From NCBI RefSeq assembly GCF_964656455.1, contig NC_135714.1, forward strand, positions 82,791,903-82,855,902: a stretch of DNA of 64,000 nt. Reading direction: 5' to 3'. The notes beneath the pieces were generated by a model that was not told the origin of the DNA, made no database searches, and saw only the letters and a list, made by a program, of their open reading frames with translations. The stretch is from Halichoerus grypus (taxonomy: Eukaryota > Chordata > Mammalia > Carnivora > Phocidae). Below are positions 49,256-61,088 of this stretch, piece after piece (position 1 is the first letter of the stretch; every line of letters starts with the position of its first letter). Both the position numbers and the translations under genes were made by a program.

Positions 49256-49769
49256 CTAGTAATTCAGCACTGCTGTCCTTACTGATGTCTGGCCAACAGT
49301 CAGTGTGTTGTTGACAGGGTGTTTTCTTCTGCTTCCCCTAATGCTGGTCTTCCAGTTTTCCCATGTGGATGCATTGCCTCCCAACTCATCTGCTACTTCC
49401 CACTTTCCAAAGGCTGGCATGAATCATTTTACCATTAGGGAGAAGAGTTTGATTTACCTTTAAAGATTTTTAAATTGTTAGTGTATGGTCTAATACTTGT
49501 CTTACATCACAGAGCTTGTCAAGTATTAATGCTCTTTGGGGAAGCTGGACCTTCTCAGGTACTGATGCTTCATTAGTTATTTCATTTTACTTCTATTTAT
49601 CCTTCCTAATTATGTATGCCTAGGTTAGTATTAAAGTAGACATAAATAAAGTAGATGATTAAGAATAGACTTCAATTCCCAGATAAGTAAATAATGGATC
49701 AGTTTATTTTTAAATCTTTTTATTTCTTTCAGTTGGTTTTTTACAAACTTGGATATTAAGTGCCCATAA

Positions 49770-49930
49770 ACCTCATTAGTGGAAAGATCATTGATTTTGG
49801 AGTCAGACAGATTTGTTTGAAATTCAGTTTTGCTCTTGAGACCTGGGCAATCTATTCTTGCTAATTCTCATACCTGCCATTGATGAAATGAGGATAATAG
49901 AAGGCTGTGAAATTCAAGGTTGTCATATAA
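49770..49930 (+). mobile_element. MIR SINE
   Basis: 'ttggagtcagacagatttgt', 'gagacctgggcaatctattc' and 'gatgaaatgaggataataga' are in MIR sense order. Confidence 0.75.
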
Positions 49931-50049
49931 AGTGCCCAGGACAGGGCAAACACTACATTAGTTGCTGCCCCACACCCTCTGTGCTCCTACTCCTTACCCT
50001 ACCAACACACAAAGGTGTCAGGGAAACAGAAATGAAAATGACAACAGCC

Positions 50050-50172
50050 ACCAGACTGTAAGTTCCTCTAGGGCAGCTACTGATATTCTTTCCTATGTAC
50101 TTTGGTTTCTCCAGTCCCTGGCTCTATGCCTGGCAAATTATACCTCAATAAATGTTCGTTGGGAGAATATGC
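50050..50172 (+). mobile_element. L2 LINE 3' end
   Basis: 'agggcagctactgatattct', 'tggctctatgcctggcaaat' and CTCAATAAATGTTCGTTGGG form the sense L2 terminus. Confidence 0.75.
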
Positions 50173-51139
50173 TGTGTCTGTATATAGGAACTCACAACCA
50201 ATACCGGCTAGAAATTGGCATTCTCAGAAAAAGGTAGGAAAATTAGACTAAAAACCACACAGAATGCAACACATGCAAACACCTAGTAGGGAGAGGTAGA
50301 TTAGTGGAAGCCTAGCTTGTCTGAGAAGGACTAGAGCCCAGATAAAGAGACTACAGGAAAGATTAGGAGTTAATACGGATGAAATAGAGAAAGAACAGGT
50401 CACCCTTTTATACTCTGTCAGATCTTCATGAGACTTCAGGAGAGGAAAGATCTTTTGAATTAAAATCTTGGCCTCCATGGAGGAAAGATTTTTATCATGA
50501 ATTTTGGGTCATTGCTGAGAAAGATCTTTAAATAACTAACACCAGACATATAATCTAGGGAACCAGTGGCCAGTCTCGAGGTATCCAGGATGTATTCTTG
50601 AAATGCTTATAGTCTCAGGCCTCATTTTCCCATCTGTGAGTAGAGACCAATCAGTAGGTTTATTCATTCAAAGTTATTTGATTCTTCACAATGATTTTCT
50701 CCAAACGTCCAAAGCACGTCTCCTTTACCTGTTCAGAGCGCTGGGGCGGGGGGCAAGGGGAGGTTCTTTCAGCTATTAAAGGACTCTTAAAAGTACCACA
50801 GAGAAAACACACTTTTCACTATACCAAGTTTACCTGTTTTAATTTTTATCAGGATAGGATTTATTCTAAATATGCTAAATAATGTTTCCAAATCGATTCT
50901 GTTATCATGAAATAAAAATTAGGATTCTTTTCCAATATGGTTAGAACATAAGTTAGCAAAGCTACATTGTTACTAAATCATTCTAGAATAAAGACCTGGC
51001 ATGTTTAAAACTGGGCGCTATTCCACTCCCTTGGTACCTTTTGTTATCCATTTGTAAATAATTCTCCAGAGGTTTGGCTTGCTATTTTAATCATTTTACA
51101 GGCAATGGACTACAGCACATGCATAGAAGTTGACCACTT
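50173..51139. other. No gene recognised; unassigned DNA
   Basis: A short GC-rich patch (CTGGGGCGGGGGGCAAGGGG, 50741-50760) stands out from AT-rich surroundings. No exon recognised. Confidence 0.45.
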
Positions 51140-51875
51140 ACCACCTTCGCTGCTACTAAGGTTGTCTAAGGCACCATTCTGCTTTACCTGGATTTCTGCA
51201 AAACTGTCCTTAATTGGTCTCCTTTTCTCCACCCTCACCCCTCCCTAGTCCTACTGCCTTCTCCATATAACAAATGGAGAGATAATAATAAATTGTGAGT
51301 CATGTCACTCATCTGCTTAAAATCCACAGTGACTCCCCTTTCTGTGCTTCATAAAAAGCCAAAGGCCTTATGGTGGTCCATATAAGAATGTATAAATCTC
51401 TCAACTTGTCTCTGCTTTTCCCTCTTCTATTATTCTCCCCCTCATTCTCTTCATTCCAGCCATACTGGTTTTCTTGCTGTTTCACGAAAATGTCATGAAT
51501 GTTCTCACTTAAGGATTTTGTTCTAGCTGTTCTCTCCACCTAGGATTCTCATTCATTAGATGTTCTTATGGCTTTTACCTTTACTTCCTTCATGTCTTTG
51601 TTCAAATGTGATTTTCTGTTTGAGGTCAGCCCTGACTCAAATCTATTTACACTTGCAAACCACATAACTCTGTTTATCTTTCTAAAGCTTTGTCCTTGAC
51701 ATTTATCATCTTATAACAAACAAAAATTATTTTATTTACTATGATTATTATTTGTGTCCCTCTTATCTGACATAGCTCAATGAGGGCAGGATTTGATGGC
51801 TACTGAATCTTCACTGTCTGTAATAGCTCTTGGCATAGTAGGTGATCAATAAATATCTTAAATAAATAATGCATA
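51140..51875 (+). mobile_element. L2 LINE 3' part
   Basis: Long sense L2: 'cttaaaatccacagtgactc', 'gccaaaggccttatggtggt', 'ttcattccagccatactggt', 'tcaatgagggcaggatttga', 'cttggcatagtaggtgatca' and AATAAATATC close to the end. The open frame at 51309-51539 is on the antisense strand of this LINE. Confidence 0.82.
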
Positions 51876-52089
51876 TTTTAATATTATGTATGGACATAAT
51901 AAAGTCACAAATTGTGAAATGCCAATAATTAAAGAAAATGACTATATATTATTTACCAACTGTATGAAACGATAAGTGCAAAAAGATCTAGAGAAAGAAG
52001 TCAGTGTAAGATCCCTTGTAGTATGTACACTTTACAAAGGCTGGATTTCTTTGTTTACTATTAAGAGATTGAACATACAAATGCACAAT

Positions 52090-52600
52090 GGCCAGACCAT
52101 ATATAATAATAGAACTTGGACCTAAAACCTGCAGCAGCTTACCCAGGAAACCCATCCCCTTATCTATAATAAACAACCCAGGAAGCAAGCTTGCTGTAAG
52201 TCAGACTTGCAGGAAGCCAGATTTCTATCTCTAGTGACAGTCTAGGAAGCTAAACAATAATTTCTACAACAATCAGCCCCAAATGACCAGGACTTCATTA
52301 ATAACTGACAGCTTCCCTAATTTTTGTCTCTGTTTCCAACTTAGGTCCAACCAGAGAAAGCCAAATATGTGCCCCTTAGCCAGTCACATAGGATGTCCCA
52401 CTTCTAGTTAGCCCACCTCTAGCTTCCCCTTCAATCAGACCTGAAGCCATCCCTATTTTCCACTGTAAAGCTTTCCCATTTCCTTTGAATCTCTCTGCCA
52501 AAATGCAAGCGACAGTAGCTACTCCTTTACTATAGCAAACTCAGAATAAATAGTATTTGCTTTCTCATTTGGTTGGTCTTTGTTTAGTATGTCTAGTATG
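52090..52600 (+). mobile_element. LTR-like element, family uncertain
   Basis: GCAAGCTTGCTGTAAGTCAG, 'accaggacttcattaataac', 'gccaaaatgcaagcgacagt', then CAGAATAAATAGTATTTGCT (AATAAA signal) and 'catttggttggtctttgttt' read like a retroviral-type LTR with a polyadenylation signal. No internal retroviral region is next to it. Ends not defined. Confidence 0.45.
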
Positions 52601-54387
52601 TCCTGAACTCCTAGAAGGTATATTACATATTAGGTGTTCAGTGAACATTCATTAAATGAATAAATGAATGGAGGACTAACATCATCAAGGAAAATTGCAC
52701 TTAATGTGACATTTTTTTTAACTTGCCTTCAAGGAAAAAATAGGAATTGTTTCCCATGCACATTTCCTTCTTGAGGCTGTTTAAGGCTATCTTAACTTTC
52801 TCTTGAAGAAAAAGAGAAAATTGGGCTGTAGTAGTAGAAGACAGGTCTTTTGATGTGACTCAAGAAAGGATAATAAATATAGCATCGAAGGGCAAGCTTT
52901 CCTCTGCGTTCTGCTCACTGATTTATCTTTGGTATCCTGAACATCAAAGATTCCACATAGTTTATGTGGTGAAAAAGTATCTCTATTTCTTATCCTCTCT
53001 CTCAGAGGAGTTGTCGTGACCCACATGTGGTCTAGGCCAGCTCACCAGGAAACTAATAGGTTAGAGTCAAAACCCCAGTTAGTAGTTAGTGTTTGCCTAT
53101 AGTCTCTCTATACTCTGGCCAGACAAGTGTACAAAAAGGGTGTCCGTGACCATAGTAGGTGGCTGGAAGGAAACTAAGAGGCTTCAGAATATAGGCTACC
53201 TTTTCATCATTTTACACTAAAAATAGTTTCCCTGCTTTTCCTAATAGAATTTATAAAAAGGCACAGAGCTGAAAATGGAGGTGACTGGGTGTGAACATGG
53301 GGAACTATTAAAAAATGTGGTCTATACATTACAATCAGATTTTTAAAAGGAATTTGGATATAACACAGTACAGTAGGAAGCAGGGAAGTAAGTTCTTAAA
53401 AAAGGAAACAATACAATATAGTGATGTTTTAGGAAGACTAGTCTGGCAGCCAATGGCATTTGCCAAAAAAATTAAATTGCCGGATTTCAGTAAAATTAAA
53501 TAGAATAGGTGACATTAAAATAACTTTCTGGTAACTATTTTGGATCAAATGCAGGGAAAGAAATTTCAAAGAAAACAAAATTAAGTCCATCTTTTACTTT
53601 TAACATCAATATTCTCATTGATTCATTTTGTATCACAATGTAGTTCAATTTTTTGGTAATGAATTAGGGCAGGCAACTAATGTTATATGCCTAGGAAAAA
53701 GTTAAGGTGTAATTAAGACTATAAAAGAGTTTATGTGGTACACAAAGCACAAAGTGAGCTTTTCAAATATTAATCATGTGTGTGTGCCTGTGTATGTGTG
53801 TGTAAGAGAGTGAGAGAGAGAGAGAGAAGAAAAAAGGAGAAGAGAGAAAGGTGAAAAATGCATCACTATGTTTTGTCTGAAAATTCAGTCAGAGACAATT
53901 AATGACAAGTTAATAGCTTAACAGGAAATGGAGTTTCAGATTTGAGAAAACCAATATAACTCACCCACCATATTCTTTTATATACATTTAGTAAATGTAT
54001 ATAACTGAATTTTAGGATCTCTATTCATATTTTTAAGACACATTTCAATGGCAAATAGAGACAGTAGCTTGCTAAATGCCTCAGCAAATCTAACTGCATT
54101 AAAATTTAGAGTTAGATTCAAAAGACAATTACAGGTGGAGATTAACAACTATATTCATAAGTGAACCAGAAACTCAACACAGGTTAACTTTTTTTATAAG
54201 TGTTTTCTGGCAATAATATTATAAAAAGGAACATTAATTCTTTAATCTACTACAGTTGATTTTCAGATATTAAATTGCTGCTCTGAGCTTTTGGACTTCT
54301 GGTAATCAAATACTAAGAACTGTAAACAACAGCATTCTCTGTGCCCAGAACCACTTGACAGCTCTTCTATGATTGAGAAGAGCATTT
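52601..54387. other. No gene recognised; unassigned DNA
   Basis: Contains a (TG)n then (GA)n low-complexity patch at 53777-53860. No exon or named repeat recognised. Confidence 0.45.
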
Positions 54388-54401
54388 AAGACTCATTTGT
54401 C

Positions 54402-56046
54402 CTTCCAATCCATGAGCATGGAACATTTTTCCATTTCTTTGTGTCTTCCTCAATTTCTTTCATGAGTATTTTATAGTGTTCTGAGTACAGATTCTTTGCC
54501 TCTTTGGTTAGATTTATTCCTAGGTATCTTATGGTTTTGGGTGCAATTGTAAATGGGATCGACTCCTTAATTTCTCTTTCTTCTGTCTTGTTGTTGGTGT
54601 ATAGGAATGCCACTGATTTCTGTGCATTGATTTTATATCCTGCCACTTTACTGAATTCCTGTATGAGTTCTAGCAGTTTTGGGGTGGAGTCGTTTGGGTT
54701 TTCCACATAAAGTATCATATCATCTGTAAAGAGTGAGAGTTTCGCTTCTTCTTTGCCACTTCAGATGCCTTTTATTTCTTTTTGTTGTCTGATTGCTGTG
54801 GCTAGGACTTCTAGTACTATGTTGAATAGCAGTGGTGATAGTGGACATCCCTCCTGTGTTCCTGACCTTAGGGGGAAAGCTCTCAGTTTTTCCCCATTGA
54901 GAATGATATTTGCTGTGGGTTTTTCATAGACGGCTTTCATGATATTGAGGTATATACCCTCTATCCCTACACTCTGAAGAGTTTTATTCAAGAAAGGATG
55001 CTGTACTTTGTCAAATGCTTTTTCTGAATCTATTGAGAGGATCATATGGTTCTTGTTCTTTCTTTTATTAATGTATTGTATCACACTGATTGATTTGTGG
55101 ATATTAAACCAACCTTGCAGCCCAGGGATAAATCCCACTTGGTCTTGGTGAATAATCCTTTTAATGTACTGTTGGATCCTATTGGCTAGTATTTTGGTGA
55201 GAATTTTTGCATCCATGTTCATAAGGGATATTGGTCTGTAATTCTCCTTTTTGATGGGGTCTTTGATTTTGGGATCAAGGTAATGCTGGCCTCATAAAAT
55301 GAGTTTGGAAGTTTTCCTTCCATTTCTAGTTTTTGAAACAGTTTCAGAAGAATAGGCATTAATTCTTCTTTAAATGTTTGGTAGAATTCCCCTGGGAAGC
55401 CATCTGGCCCTGGGCTCTTCTTTGTTGGGAGACTTTTGATTACTGCTTCAATTTCCTTAGTGGTTATGGATCTGTTCAGGTTTTCTGTTTCTTCCTGGTT
55501 CAGTTTTGGTAGTTTATACATCTCTAGGAATGCATCTATTTCTTCCAGATTATCTAATTTGCTGGCATATAGTTGCTCATAATATGTTCTTATAATTGTT
55601 TGTATTTCTTTGGTGTTGGTTGTGATCTCTCCTCTTTCATTCATGATTTTGTTGATTTGGGTCCTTTCTCTTTTCTTTTTGATAAGTCTGGCCAGGGGTT
55701 TATCAATCTTACTAATTCTTTCAAAGAACCAGCTCCTAGTTTCATTGATTTGTTCTCCTGTTCTTTTGGTTTCTATTTCATTGATTTCTGCTCTGATCTT
55801 TACTATTTCTCTTCTCTTGCGGGGCTTAGGCTTTATTTGCTGTTCTTTCTCCAGCTCCTTTAGGTGTAGGGTTAGGTTGTGTATTTGAGACCTTTCTTGT
55901 TTCTTGAGAAAGGCTTGTATTGCTATATACTTTCCTCTTAGGACCGCCTTTGCTGCATCCCAAAGATTTTGAACAGTTGTGTTTTCATTTTCATTTGTTT
56001 CCATGAATTTTTTAAAATTCTTCTTTAATTTCCTGGTTGACGCATT
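54402..56046 (-). pseudogene. L1 ORF2 fragment: linker and reverse transcriptase
   Basis: ORF2 normally encodes endonuclease plus reverse transcriptase that copies L1 RNA at the nick. Here the minus strand begins after the endonuclease at [14 protein letters not shown] (56046) and covers the [11 protein letters not shown] and the [15 protein letters not shown] and [10 protein letters not shown] blocks are present. The catalytic FADD reads FTDD (54719-54730). Damage: about 4 bases lost near 55264-55272, shifting the frame after LIPK, and a TGA at 54763-54761 just before the FTDD box. Open pieces are 55219-56049, 54761-55222 and 54386-54718. Divergence is otherwise modest, so the copy is younger than other L1s here. 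Confidence 0.93.
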
Positions 56047-57181
56047 CATTGTGAAGATGTCAATGCTACCTAGAGCAAACTACATATTTAATGCAATCCC
56101 TATCAAAATACCATCCACTTTTTTCAAAGAAATGGAACAAATCATCCTAAAATTTGTATGCAACCAGAAAAGACCCCGAATAGCCAGAGGAATGTTAAAA
56201 AAGAAAAGCAAAGCTGGTGACCTCACAATTCCAGACTTCAAGCTCTATTACAAAGCTGTAATCATCAAGACAGTATGGTACTGGCACAAAAACAGACACA
56301 TAGATCAATGGAACAGAATAGAGAGCCCAGAAATGGACCCTCAACTCTATGGTCCACTAATCTTCGACAAAGCAGGAAAGAATGTCCAATGGAAAAAAGA
56401 CAGTCTCTTCAAAAAATGGTGTTGGGAAAATTGGACAGCCACATGCAGAAGAATGAAACTGGACCATTTCCTTACACCACACACAAAAATAGACTCAAAA
56501 TTGTTGAAAGACCTAAATGTGAGACAGGAGTCCATCAAAATCCTAGAGGAGAACACAGGCAGCAACCTCTTTGACTTCAACCACAGCAACTTCTTTCTAG
56601 AAACATTGCCAAAGGCAAGGGAAGCAAGGGCAAAAATGAACTATTGGGACTTCATCAAGATAAAAAGCTTCTGCACAGCAAAGGAAACAGTAAATAAAAC
56701 CAAAAGACAACCAACAGAATGGGAGAAGATATTTGCAAATGACATATCAGATAAAGGGCTAGTATCCAAATTCTATAAAGAACTTATTAAACTCAACACC
56801 CAAAGAACAAATAACCCAATAAGGAGATGGGCAGAACACATGAACAGACACTTTTCCAAAGAAGACATCCAAATGGCCAACAGACACATGAAAAAGTGCT
56901 CAACATCGCTCGGCATCAGGGAAATCCAAATCAAAACCTCAGTGAGATACCACCTCACACCAGTCAGAATGGCTAAAATTAACAAGTCAGGAAACAACAG
57001 ATGTTGGCGAGGATGTGGAGAAAGGGGAACCCTCCTAAACTGTTGGTGGGAATGCAAGCTGGTGCAGCCACTCTGGAAAACAGTATGGAGGTTCCTCAAA
57101 AAGTTGAAAATAGAGCTACCGTATGACCCAGCAATTGCACTACTGGGTATTTACCTCAAAGATACAAATGTAGCGATCTGA
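56047..57181 (+). pseudogene. L1 ORF2 fragment: C-terminal part
   Basis: A single open frame from the inversion point to a stop at 57179-57181 encodes about 378 codons of ORF2 C-terminus, beginning [18 protein letters not shown]. It contains [20 protein letters not shown], the [10 protein letters not shown] block and [20 protein letters not shown]. The longer open frame reported from 55979 includes antisense sequence before the junction and is not a natural protein. The ORF2 end after GIYLKDTN is out of frame. Confidence 0.93.
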
Positions 57182-57892
57182 AGGGGTACGTGCACCCCAA
57201 TGTTTATAGCAGCAATGTCCACAATGCCAAACTATGAAAAGAGCCAAGATGTCTATTGACAGATGAATGGATAAAGATGATGTGGTGTATATATATTCAA
57301 TGGAATATTATGCAGCCTACAAAAAAACCAAAATCTTGCCATTTGAAATGACGTGGATGGAACTAGAGGGTATTATGCTGAGCGAAATAAGTCAATCAGA
57401 GAAAGACATGTATCATATGATCTCACTGATATGAGGAATTCTTAATCTCAGGAAACAAACTGAGGGTTGCTGGAGTGGTGGGGGGTGGGAAGGATGAGGT
57501 AGCTGGGTGATGGACATTGGGGAGGGTATGTTCTGTGGTGAGCACTGTGAATTGTGTAAGACTGATGAATCATAGACCTGTACCTCTGAAACAAATAATA
57601 CATTATATGTTTAAAAAAAAAAAAAAAGATAGTAGGAAGGGAAAAATGAAGAGGGGGAAACCAGAGGGGGAAATGAACCATGAGAGACTATAGATTCTGA
57701 GAAACAAACTGAGGGTTCTAGGGGGAGGGGGATGGGGGGATGGGTTAGCCTGGTGATGGGTATTAAAGAGGGCATGTATTGAATGGAGCACTGGGTGTTA
57801 TACACAAACAATGAATCATGGAACACTACATCAAAAACTAATGATGTAATGTATGGTGATTAACATAACATAATAAAATAAAATTTAAAAAA
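57182..57892 (+). mobile_element. L1 ORF2 end and duplicated-type 3' UTR
   Basis: After the ORF2 remnant ('gagggtattatgctgagcga'), the UTR holds two related halves separated by an A15 run (57613-57627). GGAAACAAACTGAGGGTT at 57451 and GAAACAAACTGAGGGTT at 57701 start matching stretches. The element ends ACATAACATAATAAAATAAA plus A tail. Confidence 0.9.
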
Positions 57893-58044
57893 AAGACTAA
57901 TTTGTCAATATTCATGGTCAGGTGGCATTAGGTAAAGACATTTTAATGATATTAGAGATTACATTGTAATAAGAATTTCTTGGGAAACCTAAAGTGTGTG
58001 TGGTATAAGGGTTGCTGAAAAATAAAGAGCTGCTATAATTCATC

Positions 58045-58269
58045 TAAATTTTATATTTTAGGGCGCCTGGGTGGCTCAGTTGGTTAAGCGACTGCCTTCG
58101 GCTCAGGTCATGATCCTGGAGTCCTGGGATCGAGTCCCACATCGGGCTCCCTGCTCAGCAGGGAGTCTGCTTCTCCCTCTGACCCTCCTCCCTCTCGTGT
58201 TCTCTGTCTCTCATTCTCTCTCTCACAAATAAATAAAATCTTAAAAAAAAAAATAAATTTTATATTTTA
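58045..58269 (+). mobile_element. Can-SINE with 16-bp target duplication
   Basis: The sense body (58061-58253) begins GGGCGCCTGGGTGGCTCAGT and ends AAATAAATAAAATC plus A tail. TAAATTTTATATTTTA flanks it perfectly at 58045-58060 and 58254-58269. It is close to the carnivore consensus, hence young. Confidence 0.98.
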
Positions 58270-58335
58270 TATTTTATATATATAAATACATATTTATATT
58301 TTATATTTTTAAAGATTTTATATTTTATTTTTACT
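58254..58335. repeat. AT-rich TATATTTTA repeats
   Basis: TTTATATTTTATATTTTATA words recur after the SINE, partly formed by the duplicated target. Confidence 0.8.
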
Positions 58336-58389
58336 TCAACATTTATGCAACACATTTCTAGGAACTTTTGACCAAAAGAACTAGGTTTA

Positions 58390-58530
58390 AACTAAACCAT
58401 CTCACCTTCTAGCTGTGTGACCCTAATTATATCCCCTCTTTTTTTGAGTTTATTTGTTCTTAAGGGTAAGACCTATGACCCAGGGCAGTGGTAAACATGA
58501 AATAAAGCATTTTTTTAAGTACATATTAGA
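58390..58530 (+). mobile_element. MIR SINE fragment
   Basis: 'ctcaccttctagctgtgtga' then CCCTAATTATATCCCCTC, and 'ggcagtggtaaacatgaaat'. Confidence 0.6.
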
Positions 58531-58699
58531 AATGAATAGAGTAAATATATGAATTTAGAGTAAATATATAAATAATATGAAAATCTGATAAAAGGAATGA
58601 GTCAGCAAAATAATTTTTGTAATGAAAACTGGATAGTGTCAGTTTCCCTTACTTCATGATTATTTTTTGCTGACACCACTTTAAGAACCTCACAGTAAA

Positions 58700-58930
58700 G
58701 TTTAAAGGGGCACAGTTTTAGGATTCTGCTGACTAATTTAAGTTCAATCATTTACGAGCTATGTAGACTTGGACACATTTCTTTATTTCATTATACTTAA
58801 TTTTCCTTGTCTGTAAAACAGAGATAAAGTATCTATATACAGAGCCTTGTAGGATTAACTAATATAAAGCAAAGAAATCACATAATACCATCCTTGGGTC
58901 ATGGTATTTGCTGAATAAATGTTAGCACAT
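58700..58930 (+). mobile_element. MIR SINE
   Basis: 'ggggcacagttttaggattc', 'tttacgagctatgtagactt', 'aattttccttgtctgtaaaa', 'gtaggattaactaatataaa', 'ggtatttgctgaataaatgt' in sense order. Confidence 0.75.
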
Positions 58931-59628
58931 GTTCCCAAGTCTGCAACGTGGGGCGTGGTTTTCAAATTGAATATATGCACCTCTTGGGGTACATGAAGTC
59001 TTTCTAAAGGTTGCATGAGCATAGAGAGTTCAGTGAAGTGACCAGACATATCCTGGTTTGTTTATCATAGTCCCCATCTATGCCTATTATTACTGACCTA
59101 TTTTAAGTATCACCCCTCTTTACCCTTAAAGTGTGCTGGCTTGGTTAATAAGTGTATGGTCACCCTAGTTCTAAAAGAATGAACTCCCACATTCTCAACT
59201 TCCCTATCAACTCTTTCTTAAGATAATTTCTTTAAAAATGCTTCTATTTCTAAAAATAATTTATCTAAAAATGGTCAAAGTCATGCCAATTGTTCTTTCC
59301 CATATTGCCTTATGTAAATCACCTTTCTCTCTCTTTACACAAAATAAAGTATACCTTTTTCTTGTCTGAGGTTTTGAAAAGAAAAATTTGAGAGGGTAAA
59401 GCAAAGAGGGCATTGATAAGTGTTACACCTAGGCATCCAGTCTATGTCCAGCTTCCAGGATCTATCTTTCTTAAAAGTTGGAACTCACAGGTCAAATGAT
59501 TGTCATAGGGATGTGTATTAAAACATTTATTTTAACTGAAAAATTAAGCCATACTTTACTTGACTGAAAGTAAATTTCATTGGCTTGATAATGAGGCTGG
59601 GTTTTGCCTACTAAATTTACAGCAAACA
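58931..59628. other. No gene recognised; unassigned DNA
   Basis: No exon or named repeat recognised. Confidence 0.45.
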
Positions 59629-59701
59629 TTTTTTTTATTATTATGTTATTTTAGTCACCATACAGTACATTATTAGTTTTTGATGTAGTGTTCCATGGTT
59701 T
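59629..59701 (-). mobile_element. Short L1 3'-terminal fragment
   Basis: 'tattatgttattttagtcac', 'catacagtacattattagtt' and TTTTTGATGTAGTGTTCCATGG is the complement of the last 70 bases of the L1 3' end seen at 57820-57885. Extreme 5' truncation. Confidence 0.88.
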
Positions 59702-60689
59702 TAATGAGCTAAGTTTGCAGTTCCAACCCTTTTGAAGTAAACATATTTAAATTACAAGTTAAATTATTTCTTTAAAAAGTAATGTATTGGACAGTTTATA
59801 TTAAAATTAACAACATTTTGATATTTTCAAGCTTTCTAAACATATCATGGCAATTCTAGCAAAAGAGTTATAAGTGTAATTAGTAGTCATTTGGTAAGTC
59901 TTTATAAAATTTTTTTGGTATATTTCCCAGAAACTGAAAAAGTGAATGATTCACAGTAATTGGGTAAGAAATCCTTTAGTGAGTCAGATGGTTTCTACTT
60001 TGCTTTAAAAAAAAGAATTGGGCTGCCACTGGTAAATCATTAAAAATATCTTTTGGTGAATGCTCACTATGTGATTTGTGATATATAATTCTGAATGAAT
60101 TCAACAAATTGAGTGGTATTGCTATAACAAACTTCTTCCATTTTCATCAACTTATTTATATAAGTCACTTTTCTCATTGCTTATATAAAAATATGAAAAT
60201 TATTCTGGTAAGAAGTAACATGTCTTCACAAATTCATAAACACACTTTAAAAAGCCCCATTATAGGTTGAATTTCCAACAAAACATTTCTTTGCATATTT
60301 AATATTTTTCAAAAATTAGAATATACTCTTACTTGAATGATTTTATATTAGTAAGGATTGTAATAGTTCAGTCAGAAGACAGAATATATTATTGCAATAA
60401 GCAAAAAGTAAAACATTTTTAATTTTTTAAATTATGAAGAAAAACTTTAGATGTGTATGTGGGGAGAAGTTTGAAGATCGTTGTTCTAGAGAATCTATCC
60501 CTGTCCCACTCCATTTTTCTAATATCTGTCCTTAATAATTCATAAGTATTATTTTTAAAGAATATATTTATTTCATGCATGGGATTTTTATTTCTAAATG
60601 TGTTATTAATCTTTTAATTATTATATCTAAAGGGCCTACAGAAAAAATTACTAATTCTTTATCATGGCATTTATGATCTCCCTAGTACT
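59702..60689. other. No gene recognised; AT-rich DNA
   Basis: Very AT-rich, no exon or named repeat recognised. Confidence 0.45.
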
Positions 60690-61088
60690 ATCCTACTCTT
60701 TCTCAACTTTTCCTTCATTGTTTTCCAATACAAATGCCGGGAGGCCTCTTAAACATGTTCTAGCTTGACCCACTGCCTTGGTCTTTCTACTGATCATTCT
60801 TAAAAGGCTGTTTGCTTCTTGCTTTATTCAAAGCCTCCTTTCATTACCACACAGCCCTCATCTCACCTTTAAACAAGGCCCGTTCCCACCAATTTCTCTT
60901 CTGGGTCATTCATTTTATCCTCAAATATCCTTCATTCATACTTCTCTGTTTTACTTGTACACATCTTGAAATACAATTAAACTCTCACATATACATTCTT
61001 CCTCCTACCCTACCACCTTCCACAAGCATATTCCAACTATGTGGAGACACAAACTATTTTGTTTCCTCTATCTAAAATTCCCTTTCCC
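60690..61088 (+). mobile_element. L2 LINE, left part
   Basis: Decayed sense L2 ORF2 end: 'tttattcaaagcctcctttc', 'acaagcatattccaactatg' and 'tctaaaattccctttccc'. It is interrupted by an L1 insertion and resumes at 61534. Open frames at 60778-61075 are L2 remnants. Confidence 0.55.

Larger units (their letters stand above)
54388..57906 (+). mobile_element. Carnivore L1 with 5' inversion and TSD
   Basis: AAGACTCATTTGTC (54388-54401) and AAGACTAATTTGTC (57893-57906) are a 14-bp TSD with one mismatch. Inside are an inverted L1 part (54402 to about 56046) and a direct part (about 56047-57892). The inverted part ends in L1 order at PCSWIGR and the direct part begins at IVKM, so only a few bases were lost where the element broke. 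The classic explanation is twin priming. Total L1 length is about 3.5 kb; ORF1 and most of the endonuclease are absent. Not mobile. Confidence 0.95.

Noticed and set aside
55979..57181. 400-codon open frame as a real gene
   Set aside because: It starts in antisense L1, crosses the inversion junction and then reads L1 ORF2; it is a by-product of the rearranged L1.
58300..58335. Possible second Can-SINE head (TTTTTAAAGATTTTAT)
   Set aside because: The similarity stops after about 16 bases and no tRNA-derived part follows.
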